Notes: a model not told the origin generated them from the letters alone. DNA of 64,000 nt from G963666705 sp963666705 (GCA_963666705.2 CAXXKO010000029.1:186001-250000); one strand, 5' to 3'; shown: positions 33,901-42,500, counted from the first letter of the stretch. A program made the numbers and translations.

Positions 33901-34444
33901 AATCGAGGAAGTCCTGGACCCCCGCCGGATAGAGAATCGGGACCTTGGCCGCGCGCAGGTGGGCCTCGCTCTGGCACGAGAGGGTGGAGGATTTGGGCGC
34001 ATGGTCGTCGCCGGCGATGGCCAGCACCCCGCCATGGGCGGCCGTGCCGGCGGCGTTGGCGTGGGCGAAGACGTCGCCCGAGCGCATGACGCCGGGCGCC
34101 TTGCCGTACCACATGGCGAAGACGCCGTCCTTCTTGGCCCCCTCGAACAGGCCGAGCTGCTGGGTGCCCCAGATGGCGGTGGCGGCCAGGTCCTCGTTGA
34201 TGCCGGGCCAGAACACGATCTCCTGGCGGGCGAGGAACTGCTGCGCCCGCCACAGGGCGAGATCGACCCCGCCCACGGGCGAGCCGCGATAGCCCGAGAC
34301 GAACCCCGCCGTCTCCAGGCCCGCGCGTTGGTCGCGCTGGCGCTGCATCATGGGCAGGCGCACCAGGGCCTGGGTGCCCGTGAGGAACACGCTGCCCCTC
34401 TCCAGGGTATACTTGTCGTCCAACGAGACGGCGGCTAGCGCCAT
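30965..34444 (-). CDS. Indolepyruvate ferredoxin oxidoreductase, fused alpha-gamma-type (second copy)
   Basis: A 1159-residue paralogue of the 6871-10347 enzyme, with the same layout: ThDP part with YFCSGCPHNTSTRVP near residue 430 and FNDAVAMTGGQP, Fe-S cysteines CEGCGDCSQASNC near 630 and SSCNKDYSC, and a gamma domain beginning GVGGTGVVTIGALIGM near 729. The two proteins start MALAAVSLDDKYTLERG and MALAAVDLDDKYRLEKG. Divergence is greatest in the region of residues 200-330. It is transcribed towards the MITE element. Two copies suggest different 2-oxoacid preferences. Confidence 0.93.
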   Translation of the reverse strand: MALAAVSLDDKYTLERGSVFLTGTQALVRLPMMQRQRDQRAGLETAGFVSGYRGSPVGGVDLALWRAQQFLARQEIVFWPGINEDLAATAIWGTQQLGLFEGAKKDGVFAMWYGKAPGVMRSGDVFAHANAAGTAAHGGVLAIAGDDHAPKSSTLSCQSEAHLRAAKVPILYPAGVQDFLDFGLLGWAMSRYTGLWVAFKVVSDTIESSASVSIDPDRVKIVTPTDFEMPEGGLNIRWPDPWYLLDDRIELHKLAAAKAFVRANALDRVVIDPPRARIGIVTAGKSYLDTRQALDDLGIDEGMASEIGIRLYKLAMTWPLEPEGLAAFAQGLDEILVIEEKHAIIEPQIKEILYARPEGSRPRVVGKTDETGAPLLSSCRELSPAQISRAIAQRIAPFHASERMRARLAFLEAKEREIEALTPPIERTPYFCSGCPHNTSTRVPEGSRALAGIGCHFMAQWMDRNTDTYTHMGAEGVPWVGQAPFTETGHVFANLGDGTYYHSGSLAIRACVAAKVNITFKILFNDAVAMTGGQPADGPITVPSITHQMYAEGASKVVVVTDEPEKYGAGADFAKGVVVHHRDRLDAVQRALRETEGTSVLIYDQTCAAEKRRRRRRGTFPDPAKRMFINERVCEGCGDCSQASNCLSLVPAETEFGRKRAIDQSSCNKDYSCVKGFCPSFVTVLGGGLRKRESAAVDMETTAAALPAPDLPGVDEPYGIMVAGVGGTGVVTIGALIGMAAHLEGKGCTVLDITGVAQKGGAVLSHVRVAAKGEDIHAVRVAAGEARLVLGCDIVVAAGKEALGKMREGHTRAIVNLQETPTAGFALDPDLRFPGQELRTIIEQATGQGGTDFVEATKLATGLLGDAIASNLFMLGYAYQRGTVPVSAEAIMQAIELNGVAVDMNQRAFLWGRQAAHDLASVEAAAAPVGGVPATRRLSETLGELIERRVEDLTGYQSAAYARRYRALVNRVRAAEAERAGGMTGLADAVARYHHKLLAYKDEYEVARLYGDPDFLAGIRDQFEGDYKLQLNLAPPFLAARDPETGQLQKRTYGPWMLKAFRILAKLRFLRGTAFDIFGRTEERRTERRLIADYEAVVEELIAGLTHDNHALAVGLASVPEHIRGFGHVKARHIDAAKTREAELLEMWRSPAPRATAAE

Positions 34445-34634
34445 GGACTTTCTCCCAATTCAGGCCGCCTCCACGCGGGCGGCGCTACCAAGTACCTGCC
34501 CCATATGTAGTACGGGATGGCGAATTCTCCAATGCGGCGTTTGCGCGCGCCTGGGCCGCGCGAAGGGGTGATTTCTCGCCACCGCTGGGCTATACCCGTC
34601 GCGTCCCGTCGCGTCCCGTCCGAGGCACATCCAT

Positions 34635-35609
34635 ATGACGGTTTTGGTGACCGGCGCCGCCGGGTTCATCGGCTATCACACGGCGACCGCGCTCCTGCGC
34701 CGGGGCGAGGCCGTGCTCGGCATCGACAGCCTCGACCCCTACTACGACGTGGCCCTCAAGCGCGCGCGGCTGGCCCGGCTCGAGAGCGAGCCGGGATTCT
34801 CCTTCGCCGAGCTCGATATCACCGACCGCAAGGCGCTCGCGGCGGCGGCCGGCGCCGCGTCGGGTGTCACCCGCGTCGTGCATCTCGCCGCCCAGGCCGG
34901 GGTGCGCTACTCGCTCGAGAACCCGGCCGCCTACATCCACGCCAACCTCGACGGCCATTTCGCCATCCTCGATCTGTGCCGCCATATGGAGCGGATCGAC
35001 CACCTCGTCTATGCCAGCTCCTCCTCGGTCTATGGCGGGCTCGAGACGCTGCCCTTCTCGATCGAGGACCGGGTCGACCACCCCATCTCACTCTACGCCG
35101 CGACCAAGCGGGCCGACGAGCTGATGAGCCATTGCTACAGCCACCTCTACCAGATGCCGGCGACGGGCCTGCGCTTCTTCACGGTCTACGGCCCCTGGGG
35201 CCGGCCCGACATGGCCGCCTACATCTTCACCCGCGCCATACTGGCCGGGGAGCCGATCCGCCTCTTCAACGACGGCGACATGAGGCGCGACTTCACCTAT
35301 ATCGACGACGCCGTCGCGGGCATCCTCGCCGCCCTCGACCGGCCGCCCGCGGGCGACGGCGCGCCGCACCGCATCTACAACATCGGCAACAACCGCGGCG
35401 AGGCGCTGATGCATCTCGTCGCCCTGGTCGAGGCGGCGACGGGTGGGAAGGCGGTCATCGAGCACGCCCCCATGCAGCCCGGGGACGTGAAGGAGACCTT
35501 CGCCGATATCGAGGCGAGCCGCCGCGACCTGGGCTTCGAGCCCCGCACCACCCTCGACGAGGGCATCCCCCGCTTCGTCGCGTGGTACCGCGACTATCAC
35601 GGCGTGTAG
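34635..35609 (+). CDS. NAD-dependent epimerase (UDP-glucuronate 4-epimerase-like)
   Basis: A 324-residue extended short-chain dehydrogenase. It has VLVTGAAGFIGYHTATALL at the N-terminus, the Ser of the active site in YASSSSVYGG, and the catalytic YxxxK in SLYAATKRADELM. The segment LAAQAGVRYSLENPAAYIHA and FFTVYGPWGRPDMA match UDP-glucuronate 4-epimerases, which make UDP-galacturonate for surface polysaccharides. It appears monocistronic and divergent from the oxidoreductase. Its 3' side is a degenerate region full of remnants. Confidence 0.88.
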   Translation: MTVLVTGAAGFIGYHTATALLRRGEAVLGIDSLDPYYDVALKRARLARLESEPGFSFAELDITDRKALAAAAGAASGVTRVVHLAAQAGVRYSLENPAAYIHANLDGHFAILDLCRHMERIDHLVYASSSSVYGGLETLPFSIEDRVDHPISLYAATKRADELMSHCYSHLYQMPATGLRFFTVYGPWGRPDMAAYIFTRAILAGEPIRLFNDGDMRRDFTYIDDAVAGILAALDRPPAGDGAPHRIYNIGNNRGEALMHLVALVEAATGGKAVIEHAPMQPGDVKETFADIEASRRDLGFEPRTTLDEGIPRFVAWYRDYHGV

Positions 35610-35642
35610 CGCTTCGTCCGAATCGCTGGCGTTGGCCCGGTG

Positions 35643-35702
35643 GGCCAGCCGTAGCCGTCCACCGTGCCGCGCTCCAGCGCCGTATAGACATCGCCCGGCC
35701 GC
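35643..35702 (-). pseudogene. Possible remnant of a TRAP-transporter solute-binding protein (DctP-type)
   Basis: On the minus strand this stretch reads RPGDVYTALERGTVDGYGWP, close to the conserved core of DctP-family periplasmic binding proteins. No frame-consistent similarity continues on either side, so this is at most a short fragment. It lies directly after the epimerase and before the IS island, consistent with deletion around insertions. Confidence 0.4.
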
Positions 35703-36000
35703 CAAAACACGGTCGAGGAGCGGCGAAAAAGTTGAGGTTTGTCAAGGTGTGGCGACATGTAAGAAAATGAAATCAATGGGTTAGGAGATATGGGCTCGAA
35801 CCTTGACAAACCTTGACACTTTGCCCCAAGCGCCAAAGGCGCGGCGCGGGAGAGCCCGTGGCCACCGCCAGGATGCATGTGAACACATGGTGAACCTAAT
35901 CGGGATTTCAAGGCCCAGATGGAAGATTTACCAGCGCCTCCCTCGAGGTCGCGGGCGCGTGAGGCTCGCCGGTCGGGCACAGTTGAATCCCGAATTGCCT
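35703..36000. other. Gene-free stretch with TTTGTCAAGG repeats
   Basis: No convincing gene. GGTTTGTCAAGGT at about 35737-35749 and ACCTTGACAAACC at about 35800-35812 are inverted copies, and CCTTGACA follows once more. The 60 bases between are AT-richer than the surroundings. It ends at the TA target of the IS630 element. Confidence 0.5.
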
Positions 36001-36956
36001 AGTGTCCTGATCGCGAAGTTTCTATGATTTCTTTTTGGGATCGTGGAGGCATGTTATGGCGCGTGGTCGGGTAGCGGTTGCGATTGAGCTTTCGGTGTCG
36101 GAGCGTCGGGAACTCGATGAGTTGGCGCGGCGGCGGCGGACGGCACAGGGTCTGGCGCGACGGGCGCGGATTGTTCTTCTGGCCGCCGAGGGGCTCGAGA
36201 ACAAGACCATCGCGGCCGAGCTTGGCGCGGCGCCGGATACGGTCGGCGTCTGGCGCCGACGCTTCGCCGAGCGGCGTCTGGAGGGCCTTCATGACGAGCC
36301 CCGCCCGGGTACGCCGCGACGGATCAGCGACGACGCCGTTGCCGAGACGATCCGGCGGACGCTCGAGGAGACGCCGGCGGACGCGACGCACTGGTCGTTA
36401 CGCAGCATGGCGCGGTCGACCGGCTATGCGCCGTCGACGATCCACCGCATCTGGCGTGCCTTCGGGTTGCAACCGCACCGTTCGAAGAGCTTCAAGCTGT
36501 CGAGCGACCCGTTCTTCGTGGAGAAGGTCCGCGATATCGTCGGGCTCTATCTCAATCCGCCGGAACGGGCGTTGGCCCTGTGCGTCGACGAGAAGAGCCA
36601 GATCCAGGCCCTCGACAGGACCCAGCCGCTGTTGCCCATGCGCCCCGGTCAGGCCGAACGGCGCAGCCACGACTACAAACGCCACGGCACCCTGTCGCTG
36701 TTCGCCGCTCTCGACACCGCGACCGGCCAAGTCATCGGCCGCTGCTTCGCCCGCCATCGGGCGCGCGAGTTCCGGGCCTTCCTCAACACCGTGGAAGCGC
36801 GGGTGCCGGCCGATCTCGATGTGCACATAATCATGGACAACCTGGCGACCCACAAGACCAAGGCGATCCGCGACTGGTTCGCCCGCCACCCCCGATGGCA
36901 GGCCCATTACACGCCGACCTCGGCCTCCTGGATCAACCAGGTCGAACGTTTCTTCG

Positions 36957-38348
36957 GGTGGTGTCGCAAGGTTGGTGGAAAATTGGAGAACTGGCGTAAA
37001 CTCCTGATTGTAAAACATTCAGAAAGGCGGTGTGCAGCCGCCGAAAGGAGCTTACGCCATGAAACATCTTACGGCATCGACGTCGCCCAGTCCATTTTCC
37101 GGTGAGAATTGGTTCGATCCCCTGGAGGATGCGATCCGCTTTCGCGTCCGCGCCTTCATCGAGGCTGTGGTGGCGGAGGAAGCGCAAGCGGCGCTGGGCG
37201 GCCGTGCGCGCTATCAACGCAGCGGCGCGCCCAAGGGTTATCGCAACGGCCACCGGCATCGGCAGCTTGTCGGCACCTTCGGAGCGCTGACGGTTTCGCT
37301 CCCCCGCGTCCGCCTGCTCGATGGGGATGGCGGTGAGAAGGAATGGCGGAGCCAGACCATCCAGGCCTACAAGCGGCTGACCAAACGGGCCGAGGCGATT
37401 ATCGCCAATACGTACCTTGCCGGCACCAACACGCGCCGTGTCCGCCGAGCGCTGGCCGGCCTGTTCGGGGGCAAGGTCGGCAAGGACGCGGTGAGCCGCG
37501 CCTGGCGCAAGGTAAAGACCGACTGGGAGAGCTGGCAGGCTCGGGACTTGTCGGGCGAGGACATTGTCCGGCTGATCCTGGATGGCACCGGCGTCAAGGC
37601 GCGCCTTGATGGGCGAGTGCTGTCAATCCCGCTGCTGGTCGTGCTTGGGGTGCGGCGGGACGGCCAGAAGGTTCTGCTCGCGGTCAAGAACATGGGCGGG
37701 GAGACCGAGGCGGCCTGGCGCCATGTCCTGGAGGACCTTCTCGGCCGTGGCCTGAAGGCGCCGGAGCTTCTGATCGTAGACGGCGGCAAGGGCCTGGAGG
37801 CGGCGCTGGCCAGCCTGTGGAGCGATATTCCGGTGCAGCGCTGCACGGTGCACAAGGAGCGCAACCTCCTCGCCCATGCGCCGAAGGCGTTGCACGACGA
37901 GGTCAAGGCCGACTACACCGACATGATGTACGCCGAAAACGCCGAGCAAGTGCGCAAGAAGCGCAAGGCCTTCCTGGCCAAGTGGCGGCTCCGCTGCCGG
38001 GGCGTGGCGGACAGCCTGGAAGAGGCGGGGGAGCGGCTGTTCACCTTCCTGCGCTATCCGCCGCAGCAATGGAAGTCCTTGCGGACCACCAACGCCATCG
38101 AACGCCTGCACGGGGAATTCAAGCGCCGGGTGAAGACCCAATGCGCACTACCCAACGCGGAAACGGCGGCCATGCTGTTCTGGGCCTTGATGGCCTCGGG
38201 GCAGATCACCATGCGCCGCGTCGGTGGCTGGCAAACACTCGACCAAGCGCCGGTCAAGAAGCCGATTGACCTCGCCGCCTGATTGAGCAACCGATCGTGA
38301 TCGGGAGCTACGCCAAAAACCAATTTCCACCAACTATCGGACACGACC
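36957..38348 (+). mobile_element. IS256-family insertion sequence
   Basis: 1392 bp bounded by an exact 8-bp target duplication TTTCTTCG (36949-36956 and 38349-38356). The inverted ends begin GGTGGTGTCGCAAGGTTGGT and GGTCGTGTCCGATAGTTGGT. It carries one complete transposase and looks intact, so it is probably a recent insertion. Confidence 0.93.
37059..38282 (+). CDS. IS256-family (mutator-type) transposase
   Basis: A 407-residue mutator-type DDE transposase. The catalytic residues appear in RLILDGTGVKARLDG, LLIVDGGKGLEAALASL and TTNAIERLHGEFKRR; the zinc-like element VQRCTVHKERNLL is also typical. The ATG at 37059 follows AAAGGAG at 37044-37050. Complete and without visible damage. Confidence 0.93.
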   Translation: MKHLTASTSPSPFSGENWFDPLEDAIRFRVRAFIEAVVAEEAQAALGGRARYQRSGAPKGYRNGHRHRQLVGTFGALTVSLPRVRLLDGDGGEKEWRSQTIQAYKRLTKRAEAIIANTYLAGTNTRRVRRALAGLFGGKVGKDAVSRAWRKVKTDWESWQARDLSGEDIVRLILDGTGVKARLDGRVLSIPLLVVLGVRRDGQKVLLAVKNMGGETEAAWRHVLEDLLGRGLKAPELLIVDGGKGLEAALASLWSDIPVQRCTVHKERNLLAHAPKALHDEVKADYTDMMYAENAEQVRKKRKAFLAKWRLRCRGVADSLEEAGERLFTFLRYPPQQWKSLRTTNAIERLHGEFKRRVKTQCALPNAETAAMLFWALMASGQITMRRVGGWQTLDQAPVKKPIDLAA

Positions 38349-38602
38349 TTTCTTCGCCCTGTTGACCGAAAAGCAGCTGCGCCGCGGCGTCCACCGCTCC
38401 ACCAAGGAGCTCGAAGCCGCCATCCTTCGCTATATGGACACCGTCAATGCCGATCCAAAGCCATTCCGTTGGACCAAATCAGCCGACGACATCTTGGCCT
38501 CAATCAAGCGTTTCTGCCTCGCAAACATTCGTATCGCCGAGCACCAACAACAAATCACGCAAACTTCAGAATCAGGACACTAGATGATCCACTAGTGTCC
38601 GG

Positions 38603-39778
38603 TTAAAAATCGAATGAATTCAATTGGTTGGTTATTTGCGAAGCGTTGCATCTGTTTTCGTCTCCCGCAAGTGCTTGATGTATGGGCATTTTCTCGAAGA
38701 GGGTCACCGAGAGGATCTGTAACAAAGTGTAGAGCGAGGCGTCCAGGTCGAGGCGCTTCTTGACGATGGCGACGAGGACGTAGACCGAGACGGCAATCCA
38801 GATCTGCGTCTTCACCGCGTTCTCCGACGTGCCGTAGAACTGCTTGATCCGAAGATGCTGCTTGATCCACTTGAAGAAGAGTTCCACCTGCCAGCGGCTT
38901 TTGTAGAGCGCGCAGATGGTGGCGGCCGGAAGCGAGAAGTTGTTGGTGATGAAGACCAGCGTCTTGCCGGACTCGGGGTCCTTGAAGCGGATGCGCCGCA
39001 GAAGTTCGGGGTAATCCTGACGGGTGTAGAAGCCGTCCAGGGAGATGGTCTGGTCGCAAATGATGCCGGTCGAGCGATCCGTCGGCGCCGAATAGACGCG
39101 ATGAGCATCGATGTTCGACTTGGCACGCGTGACGAAGAAGGCCCCGGCTTGGTGCAACACATAAAGGCGGGCAAAGTCGACGTAGCCACGATCCACGACG
39201 TAGATGGCTCCGGCTTCCGGCAAGAGCATATCGAGGGCATGAACGTCGTGCAGCTTGCCATCCGAGATGTGGATAAAACTCGGAATGTTGCCCCGCAGGT
39301 CGAGCAGCGTGTGCATCTTCACCGCCGCCTTGGTGGTGCGGAAGTGCGCCCACGGAAAGACCGACAGGCACAGAGCGATGGTCGTCGAGTCCAGGGCGTA
39401 GACGGTATTGGTCAGGTCCAACCCCAGTTCTTCGTCGACGTACAGCGTCCTCGCCTGGGTGATGAGCCGCTGGGCCAACGCCGCATGGATACGCCAGTCG
39501 CGCCTTTCGTTGGCATCGGCCAGCGTCGAGCGCCGGACCGGCTGGCGGAAGCCCATGTGATAGAGTTTCGATGCGTGGACCGAGAGGCAGGTCTCGATGT
39601 CGCGCAGGCTTTCCCGGTAGGTCAGCTGGGCGAAGGCCATGGACCGGTATTGCTCGGCGCAGGAAAGCGTCCGGACCCGGTGATCGCCGCCATACCGGTC
39701 GACGATCCGCGTGAAAGTAGTCCATGGCAGGAAGTCCATGAGCTGAGCGAACAGGGTCTTGCCGGTGTTCATGAGCAT
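38603..39778 (-). CDS. IS4-family transposase (left copy)
   Basis: A 391-residue DDE transposase. It has an N-terminal DUF4372-like region (LSCAEQYRSMAFAQLTYRES), the first Asp in TVYALDSTTIALCL, the second in IYVVDRGYVDFARL, and the exact IS4 signature Y(2)R(3)E(6)K in YKSRWQVELFFKWIK. It ends close to the left inverted end. Compared with the right copy, Gly replaces Val in RIVDRYGGDHRV. It appears functional. Confidence 0.93.
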   Translation of the reverse strand: MLMNTGKTLFAQLMDFLPWTTFTRIVDRYGGDHRVRTLSCAEQYRSMAFAQLTYRESLRDIETCLSVHASKLYHMGFRQPVRRSTLADANERRDWRIHAALAQRLITQARTLYVDEELGLDLTNTVYALDSTTIALCLSVFPWAHFRTTKAAVKMHTLLDLRGNIPSFIHISDGKLHDVHALDMLLPEAGAIYVVDRGYVDFARLYVLHQAGAFFVTRAKSNIDAHRVYSAPTDRSTGIICDQTISLDGFYTRQDYPELLRRIRFKDPESGKTLVFITNNFSLPAATICALYKSRWQVELFFKWIKQHLRIKQFYGTSENAVKTQIWIAVSVYVLVAIVKKRLDLDASLYTLLQILSVTLFEKMPIHQALAGDENRCNASQITNQLNSFDF

Positions 39779-39902
39779 CTCCTCGGAGAAACTCCGAAAA
39801 GTGCTCCATCCAATTCAAATCGACACCATGCATTTTCGCTTCAAACCCCGCAGAAATCCTGGCTCTCAAAGCCAGCACCGCTCAGTTAACCGGACAGCAG
39901 TG

Positions 39903-40024
39903 GCTCCATTTATTACTACTTTATTAAAATGGTGTATTCATTTTCTGTGTAGAAGATATATGCTTTAAATCTCTGACAATTTTAAATAAAACAATTTGTG
40001 CAAAATTTTATGTTCATTTTAGGT
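39903..40024. other. AT-rich 122-bp passenger between IS4 copies
   Basis: This segment is about three-quarters A+T in a two-thirds G+C neighbourhood, with runs such as TTTAAATAAAACAATTTG. It has no ORF above 30 codons. It must have come from DNA of very different composition, such as an AT-rich genome, plasmid or phage. Confidence 0.85.
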
Positions 40025-40037
40025 CACTAGTGTCCGG

Positions 40038-41213
40038 TTAAAAATCGAATGAATTCAATTGGTTGGTTATTTGCGAAGCGTTGCATCTGTTTTCGTCTCC
40101 CGCAAGTGCTTGATGTATGGGCATTTTCTCGAAGAGGGTCACCGAGAGGATCTGTAACAAAGTGTAGAGCGAGGCGTCCAGGTCGAGGCGCTTCTTGACG
40201 ATGGCGACGAGGACGTAGACCGAGACGGCAATCCAGATCTGCGTCTTCACCGCGTTCTCCGACGTGCCGTAGAACTGCTTGATCCGAAGATGCTGCTTGA
40301 TCCACTTGAAGAAGAGTTCCACCTGCCAGCGGCTTTTGTAGAGCGCGCAGATGGTGGCGGCCGGAAGCGAGAAGTTGTTGGTGATGAAGACCAGCGTCTT
40401 GCCGGACTCGGGGTCCTTGAAGCGGATGCGCCGCAGAAGTTCGGGGTAATCCTGACGGGTGTAGAAGCCGTCCAGGGAGATGGTCTGGTCGCAAATGATG
40501 CCGGTCGAGCGATCCGTCGGCGCCGAATAGACGCGATGAGCATCGATGTTCGACTTGGCACGCGTGACGAAGAAGGCCCCGGCTTGGTGCAACACATAAA
40601 GGCGGGCAAAGTCGACGTAGCCACGATCCACGACGTAGATGGCTCCGGCTTCCGGCAAGAGCATATCGAGGGCATGAACGTCGTGCAGCTTGCCATCCGA
40701 GATGTGGATAAAACTCGGAATGTTGCCCCGCAGGTCGAGCAGCGTGTGCATCTTCACCGCCGCCTTGGTGGTGCGGAAGTGCGCCCACGGAAAGACCGAC
40801 AGGCACAGAGCGATGGTCGTCGAGTCCAGGGCGTAGACGGTATTGGTCAGGTCCAACCCCAGTTCTTCGTCGACGTACAGCGTCCTCGCCTGGGTGATGA
40901 GCCGCTGGGCCAACGCCGCATGGATACGCCAGTCGCGCCTTTCGTTGGCATCGGCCAGCGTCGAGCGCCGGACCGGCTGGCGGAAGCCCATGTGATAGAG
41001 TTTCGATGCGTGGACCGAGAGGCAGGTCTCGATGTCGCGCAGGCTTTCCCGGTAGGTCAGCTGGGCGAAGGCCATGGACCGGTATTGCTCGGCGCAGGAA
41101 AGCGTCCGGACCCGGTGATCGCCGACATACCGGTCGACGATCCGCGTGAAAGTAGTCCATGGCAGGAAGTCCATGAGCTGAGCGAACAGGGTCTTGCCGG
41201 TGTTCATGAGCAT
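40038..41213 (-). CDS. IS4-family transposase (right copy)
   Basis: Essentially identical to the left copy (391 residues), with Val in RIVDRYVGDHRV where the other has Gly. All catalytic motifs are present: VYALDSTTIAL, YVVDRGYVDF and YKSRWQVELFFKWIK. It lies directly upstream of the IS1380 remnant, whose DNA carries the right copy of the shared target repeat. Confidence 0.93.
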   Translation of the reverse strand: MLMNTGKTLFAQLMDFLPWTTFTRIVDRYVGDHRVRTLSCAEQYRSMAFAQLTYRESLRDIETCLSVHASKLYHMGFRQPVRRSTLADANERRDWRIHAALAQRLITQARTLYVDEELGLDLTNTVYALDSTTIALCLSVFPWAHFRTTKAAVKMHTLLDLRGNIPSFIHISDGKLHDVHALDMLLPEAGAIYVVDRGYVDFARLYVLHQAGAFFVTRAKSNIDAHRVYSAPTDRSTGIICDQTISLDGFYTRQDYPELLRRIRFKDPESGKTLVFITNNFSLPAATICALYKSRWQVELFFKWIKQHLRIKQFYGTSENAVKTQIWIAVSVYVLVAIVKKRLDLDASLYTLLQILSVTLFEKMPIHQALAGDENRCNASQITNQLNSFDF

Positions 41214-41420
41214 CTCCTCGGAGAAACTCCGAAAAGTGCTCCATCCAATTCAAATCGACACCATGCATTTTCGCTTCAAACCCCGCAGAAATCCTGGCTC
41301 TCAAAGCCAGCACCGCTCAGTTAACCGGACAGCAGTGTAGATGATCATGTAATTTGACGACGGCGCATCCGGATTCTGGTATAAGAGTCAGTGTGTTATA
41401 GGAGAATGTGGGGTGTTGAT

Positions 41421-41963
41421 ATGGCTCGCCCGATGGGTGAAAGGGAAGCAGGGGTTTTGAGGCTCGGTTTTGACCGTCGGCTGAAGCTGGAGTTCCACGG
41501 TTCCAATGTCTCTTCCGACGCCGGGTTGTTGCTGTATCGGGAACTGGATGATGCGGTCGGACTGACCGAGATTGCCGGGGATGCACTCACGGACACCCGT
41601 CGTGGGAAGAATGGTCGTCACGGTCTTGTCGGGCAGTTCCGCCAGTCAGTTTTCGGACGCCTTGGCGGGTACGACGACGTGAACGATGCCGACCGGCTCA
41701 GCCTCGACCCGGTCATGCGGTGGATCGTCGGCGGCCATGCCGTTACGAAACAGGCTGCCTCGACCAGTCAGATGGGGCGCTTCGAGACGGAGTTTCTGGC
41801 CACCGACGCGAACGTTGGAGCATTGGCCGACATGAATGGGGCGTGGATCGACAAGGTTCATGACCGGCACCCGCCGACGAAGATCATTCTCGACATGGAT
41901 TCCAGCGTCAGCCCGACACACGGCGATCAGGAGGGAACAGCTTACAACGGTCACTTCGGCTGA
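41421..41963 (+). pseudogene. IS1380-family transposase, N-terminal fragment
   Basis: 180 residues of a transposase that is normally about 450. The N-terminus shows the family pattern (LRLGFDRRLKLEFHGSNVSS, DAGLLLYRELDDAVGLTEIA) and the first catalytic region IILDMDSSVSPTHGDQEGT. A small deletion shifts the frame just after AYNGHFG; the DNA that follows still encodes LFLFNQFG in another frame before being cut at about 42004 by the IS21 end. A GGAGAATGTGGGG Shine-Dalgarno-like run precedes the gene. Confidence 0.88.
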
Positions 41964-42089
41964 CCGTGTTACCATCCCTTTTCCTGTTCAACCAGTTCGG
42001 CGTGTCAACGGCGGAGCAAAATTTGAGTCGGACCCGATTTCCTTGGACACAGAATTGGCTTAATCGAAGTGTCCAAGGAGGACCGGAAC

Positions 42090-42500
42090 ATGACCGATAA
42101 TTTTGAGAAGAAAGTTGCTGTTGATGGGCCTGTAGTAAATGCGGGCGAGCTTGGCTCGTCCACGTTTTCCCCAGGCCAGGCTTTGCCGGCAGGCCCGCTG
42201 GGACTTGGCCAGCGATGGACGGTGGCGCGCAAGCGTGAGGTCGTTCTGCGGCTTTTGCGTGACGAGCCGGTGCAACTTCTGTCGCGCCAGTTGGGCGTAG
42301 AGATCTTCCGGCTCGAGCAGTGGCGTGAGAAAGCGATCGGCGGGATCGACGCCTCGCTCAAGCAACGCAAGGGCGATCCGGTGCAGGCGGAACTGGATAG
42401 CGCCATGAAGCGGATCGGAGAGTTGACCATGCAGGTGGAACTGCTGGAGGCCAAGACGGAGACCTTCGGCCCTTTGGGGCGGCGGAGGTCGCGGCGATGA
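42090..42500 (+). CDS. IS3-family transposase OrfA
   Basis: A 136-residue DNA-binding subunit. The helix-turn-helix lies in VLRLLRDEPVQLLSRQLGVE followed by IFRLEQWREKAIGGID, and a C-terminal coiled coil (MKRIGELTMQVELLEAK) forms the usual leucine zipper. AAGGAGGACCGG precedes the ATG at 42090. Its TGA overlaps the OrfB ATG as ATGA at 42497-42500, so OrfB may be made by coupling rather than by the frameshift typical of IS3. Confidence 0.87.
   Translation: MTDNFEKKVAVDGPVVNAGELGSSTFSPGQALPAGPLGLGQRWTVARKREVVLRLLRDEPVQLLSRQLGVEIFRLEQWREKAIGGIDASLKQRKGDPVQAELDSAMKRIGELTMQVELLEAKTETFGPLGRRRSRR

Larger units (their letters stand above)
36002..38580 (+). mobile_element. IS630-family element (second type), interrupted by an IS256 element
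   Basis: Inverted ends GTGTCCTGATCGCGAAG at 36002 and GTGTCCTGATTCTGAAG on the minus strand from 38580. TA flanks both ends (36000-36001 and 38581-38582), the expected IS630 target duplication. The 1392-bp IS256 element at 36957-38348 is inserted in its transposase. Without that insert and its duplicated target the element is about 1.18 kb. Confidence 0.88.
36056..38583 (+). pseudogene. IS630-family transposase split by IS256 insertion
   Basis: The 5' part (36056-36956) encodes the N-terminal helix-turn-helix (ARIVLLAAEGLENKTIAAEL) and most of the DDE core: ALCVDEKSQIQALDRTQ, HIIMDNLATHKT, and ending WINQVERFF. The 3' part (38357-38583) resumes with LLTEKQLRRGVHRSTKELE and ends FRWTKSADDILASIKRF. 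Removing the IS256 element and one 8-bp duplicate restores one continuous frame (NQVERFFALLTEKQLRRG), so the gene was intact before that insertion. The stop TAG spans the right TA duplication. Confidence 0.9.
38590..41337. mobile_element. Composite structure: two IS4-family copies flanking 122 bp of AT-rich DNA
   Basis: IS copies at 38590-39902 and 40025-41337 (1313 bp each, same orientation, offset 1435) share inverted ends CACTAGTGTCCGGTTAA and CACTGCTGTCCGGTTAA. The unit is flanked by a 9-bp direct repeat TAGATGATC (38581-38589 and 41338-41346), while the inner ends share no repeat. That is the signature of a pair that moved together. One base difference was noticed between the copies (a GGC versus GTC codon, G to V, near 39692 and 41127). 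Confidence 0.88.

Noticed and set aside
31694..34438. 914-codon open frame on the plus strand
   Set aside because: It is antisense to the second indolepyruvate oxidoreductase, which has full family motifs. Long antisense frames are expected in GC-rich coding DNA.
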